This document shows, in pieces, positions 6,491 through 8,512 of a stretch of DNA of 8,512 nucleotides; positions within the stretch are counted from its first letter, which is position 1, and the number at the start of each line of letters is the position of its first letter. Position numbers and translations under genes: made by a program. Location: positions 2,149-10,660 of the forward strand of contig JAGQSE010000088.1 in the NCBI GenBank assembly GCA_020439725.1. Reading direction: 5' to 3'. The notes below the pieces were generated by a model. That model was not told the DNA's origin. It worked only from the letters and a program-made list of their open reading frames with translations, and searched no databases. The DNA is from Acidobacteriota bacterium. GTDB lineage: Bacteria > Acidobacteriota > Thermoanaerobaculia > Multivoradales > JAHZIX01.

Positions 6491-7446
6491 GGGCCCTCCA
6501 GGGCGAGCCGGATCGCGCCGGTCACCGCGAGGTTGACGAGGGTGAGGGGCAGCAGCCACTTCCAGGCGTAGCCGGTCAGCTGATCGAAACGCGGGCGCGG
6601 AAGCGTCGCGCGGCAGAGGACGAAGAACGCGATGAGGACGAAGGTCTTGAGCAGCAACCATACGACCGGCGGCAGCCAGGGACCGAGCCAGCCGCCGAAG
6701 AAGAGGGTCGTCGTCAGGGCCGAGATCAGGATCACGCCGAGGTACTCGCCGACGAAGAACATCCCGAACTTCATTCCCGAGTACTCGGAGTGGAAGCCGG
6801 CGACCAGCTCGCTCTCGGCCTCGGGGAGGTCGAAGGGCAGGCGGTGGGTCTCCGCCAGGCCGGCGACGAGGAAGGCGACGAGACCCAGGAGCTGGGGCCC
6901 GCAGAACCAGCCGTCGCGCTGAGCCTCGACGATCCGGCGCAGGTCGAAGCTCCCGGCCAGGACGACGACGCCCATCAGCGCCAGTCCCATGAAGACCTCG
7001 TAGCTGATCATCTGGGAGGCGGCCCGCAGGCCGCCGAGCAGCGAGTACTTGCTGTTCGAGGACCACCCGGCCAGGACCACGCTGTAGGCCCCGAGCGACG
7101 ACATGGCCAGGACGAAGAGGACTCCGACGTTCAGGTCGACGACGCCGATCCCCGGAGCCACCGGGACGACGGCGAAGGAGGTGAGCACCGTGATCATCAC
7201 GATGGTCGGGGCCAGCACGAAGACCGGTCGGTCGGCGAAAGGCGGGATCCAGTCCTCCTTGAAGAGGAGCTTGACCGTGTCGGCCAGCACCTGACCGAGC
7301 CCCAGAGGCCCCACCCGGTTGGGCCCGTAGCGCTCCTGCCAGACGGCGAGGAGCCGCCGCTCGACCCAGATCAGGCCGGCGGCCAGCGAGAGAACCGCGA
7401 GAACGATGCCCCCCAGGCTCCACAGGGCGCGGGCCGTCTCGGTCAT
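6487..7446 (-). CDS. nuoH: NADH-quinone oxidoreductase subunit H (quinone-chamber membrane subunit)
   Basis: NuoH (ND1-like) is the membrane subunit that forms the ubiquinone- or menaquinone-binding chamber at the junction of the two arms. It has 319 residues (E. coli 325) with about eight helices. Family motifs are ERRLLAVWQERYGPNRVGP (29-47), FKEDWIPPFADR (62-73), AGWSSNSKYSLLGGLR (126-141), ASQMISYEVFMG (143-154, with Glu150), AETHRLPFDLPEAESELV (198-215), EYSGMKFGMFFVGEY (221-235) and RATLPRPRFDQL (279-290). The acidic loop residues Glu199, Asp206, Glu209, Glu211, Glu213 and Glu221 near the quinone entry are present. The ATG at 7446 overlaps the nuoG stop by 4 bases (ATGA), with GGAG about 9 bases upstream. 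I see no unusual insertion. Confidence 0.98.
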   Translation of the reverse strand: MTETARALWSLGGIVLAVLSLAAGLIWVERRLLAVWQERYGPNRVGPLGLGQVLADTVKLLFKEDWIPPFADRPVFVLAPTIVMITVLTSFAVVPVAPGIGVVDLNVGVLFVLAMSSLGAYSVVLAGWSSNSKYSLLGGLRAASQMISYEVFMGLALMGVVVLAGSFDLRRIVEAQRDGWFCGPQLLGLVAFLVAGLAETHRLPFDLPEAESELVAGFHSEYSGMKFGMFFVGEYLGVILISALTTTLFFGGWLGPWLPPVVWLLLKTFVLIAFFVLCRATLPRPRFDQLTGYAWKWLLPLTLVNLAVTGAIRLALEGP

Positions 7447-8512
7447 CGCTTCGGGACTCCGTGGGCCGGAAGGGACAGGAAGGGCACGTCGGGACGGCCC
7501 GTCGGGACCAGCGCGATGCCGGCCGGCAGGTCGCCTCGCCGGGAGACCGGCAGGCGGACCTCGGTGCCGTCGACCACGAGCGTGAGCTCGTCGCCTTCGG
7601 CGAGACCGAGGCCTTCGGAATCGGCGTCGGACAGCTGGAGCCGGGCCGCACCCGAGCGGGTGGCGACGACCGGCGCCCCGGAGCTGAGCTCCTCGCCGCC
7701 GAAGACCTCGGGCTGGGGAAGGACGAGGAGGGCGCCCTCCGGGATCGGTTCGGCGAGATCCAACGTGCCGAGGTAGGAGGTGCCGTCGCCGTCGGACGAC
7801 GGCTCGAGCAGGCGCCGCCCGGGATCGCCGCCGCGCAGCGGACCGCCGACCTCCGTCTGGAGCTTGTTCAGGCCGGAGACCGAGTTCCATCCCGGCGCCC
7901 GGTAGTGGGAGGCCAGGGCCGGATCGAGCTCGGCGGGCAGGCCCTCCATCGAGTAGGCCAGGGGCGAGTCGGGATCCTCCGGCGGCTGTGGCTCGTGGAC
8001 GCTGCGATCGGCGTTCATGGCCGTCCGCCCGCTGTAGCGATGGGGCTGGCGGGGCAGTCGGAACCCCGGGATCGGGGCCTCCGGCACGAGCTCCGCCACC
8101 GGCGCCAGGAGGGGGGCGCTCGCCGCCACGTCGCCGCAGACGTCCGCGAACCCCGGCCATCGGAGCTCCGGCGCCCTGCCGGAGGCGACCGCCAGTCGGT
8201 CGAGGACCCGCCAGGACTCGGGGATCTCCTCCGCGGGCACGAAGACCTGGAAGAAGCGCTGGGCCCTCCCCTCGAAGCTCACCAGGGTCCCGTCACCCTC
8301 GGCGAAGGTGGCGGCAGGAAGCACGACGTCGGCCCGGCGGGCGGTGGCGTGGAGAAGGTGGTCGACGACGATGGTCGCCGTCCCGTCGAGGAACGCGTCG
8401 ACCGCCGCTGCGGGAGCGCGCCGGTAGAGATCGTTCTCGACGACGACGACGGTCCGCCCGGCCGCGTCCGCCGACGGCTCCAGGGCCCGCCCGAGCGGAG
8501 CGCCGCCCAGGA
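7443..8512 (-). CDS. nuoG: NADH-quinone oxidoreductase subunit G, C-terminal part (cut by right window edge)
   Basis: These are the last 355 codons of NuoG, the largest peripheral-arm subunit; it carries iron-sulfur clusters in its N-terminal half, outside the window. The visible part is the molybdopterin-oxidoreductase-like domain, which in complex I holds no cofactor. Counting from the first full codon, VVVVENDLYRRAP (23-35), TIVVDHLLHATARRADVVLP (45-64), FAEGDGTLVSFEGRAQRFFQ (69-88) and ESWRVLDRLA (98-107) match the E. coli protein. A segment at 159-236, with YSGRTAM, SVHEPQPP, FSMEG-like YSMEG, APGWNS and the EVGGPLRGGDPG end, is typical of E. coli-type NuoG. Residues from about 262 form the C-terminal beta-barrel domain (EVFGGEELSSGAPV, then the VDGTEVRLPV strand). 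The stop overlaps nuoH by 4 bases. The full E. coli protein is about 908 residues, so some 60% lies beyond the window. A catalytic molybdoenzyme is unlikely given the nuo context. Confidence 0.96.
   Translation of the reverse strand, partial: LGGAPLGRALEPSADAAGRTVVVVENDLYRRAPAAAVDAFLDGTATIVVDHLLHATARRADVVLPAATFAEGDGTLVSFEGRAQRFFQVFVPAEEIPESWRVLDRLAVASGRAPELRWPGFADVCGDVAASAPLLAPVAELVPEAPIPGFRLPRQPHRYSGRTAMNADRSVHEPQPPEDPDSPLAYSMEGLPAELDPALASHYRAPGWNSVSGLNKLQTEVGGPLRGGDPGRRLLEPSSDGDGTSYLGTLDLAEPIPEGALLVLPQPEVFGGEELSSGAPVVATRSGAARLQLSDADSEGLGLAEGDELTLVVDGTEVRLPVSRRGDLPAGIALVPTGRPDVPFLSLPAHGVPKR

Noticed and set aside
7443..8512. Possible molybdenum-dependent oxidoreductase (formate dehydrogenase-like) instead of NuoG
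   Set aside because: The fold family is shared, but the motifs match NuoG C-terminal stretches in order and the gene overlaps nuoH.
1..8512. CRISPR arrays, tRNA or rRNA genes, insertion sequences or long DNA repeats
   Set aside because: None seen. Recurrent short gagg/gacg runs reflect codon bias, and similarity among nuoL, nuoM and nuoN reflects ancient paralogy of the proteins.

Overview
The window is an interior slice of a tightly packed minus-strand operon for respiratory complex I (proton-pumping NADH:quinone oxidoreductase, type I), followed at once by the start of a pyruvate:ferredoxin oxidoreductase gene. In transcription order, from high to low coordinates, it holds the C-terminal 355 codons of nuoG, complete nuoH, nuoI, nuoJ, nuoK, nuoL, nuoM and nuoN, and the first 126 codons of a nifJ-type gene cut by the left edge. 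Every base lies in a gene or in a gap of at most 10 bases. I see no RNA gene, insertion sequence, CRISPR array, terminator or internal promoter.

The DNA is very G+C rich, about two thirds or more by eye, with G/C-ending codons throughout. GTG starts serve nuoJ, nuoL, nuoM, nifJ and probably nuoN. The proteins are of the Escherichia coli type rather than the alphaproteobacterial/mitochondrial type: NuoI, NuoK, NuoJ and the NuoL C-terminus resemble the E. coli proteins closely, and NuoG carries a long segment (positions 7803-8036) that I know from E. coli NuoG. A G+C-rich bacterium outside the enterics with an E. coli-type nuo cluster and a single-chain PFOR fits groups such as Acidobacteriota, Myxococcota/Desulfobacterota relatives or other G+C-rich anaerobe-containing phyla. 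This is a weak taxonomic inference.

The genes work as one machine. NuoG and NuoI carry electrons through iron-sulfur clusters in the peripheral arm. NuoH forms the quinone chamber and the heel of the membrane arm. NuoJ and NuoK carry the coupling region, and NuoN, NuoM and NuoL are the three antiporter-like proton channels. All the key channel Glu and Lys residues I looked for are present, so the complex is probably active. NifJ oxidises pyruvate to acetyl-CoA and reduces ferredoxin or flavodoxin. Its placement 10 bases after nuoN, with a strong Shine-Dalgarno sequence, suggests co-expression of pyruvate oxidation with complex I.

No wholly new system is visible. The PFOR attachment to the nuo operon is the most noteworthy point.
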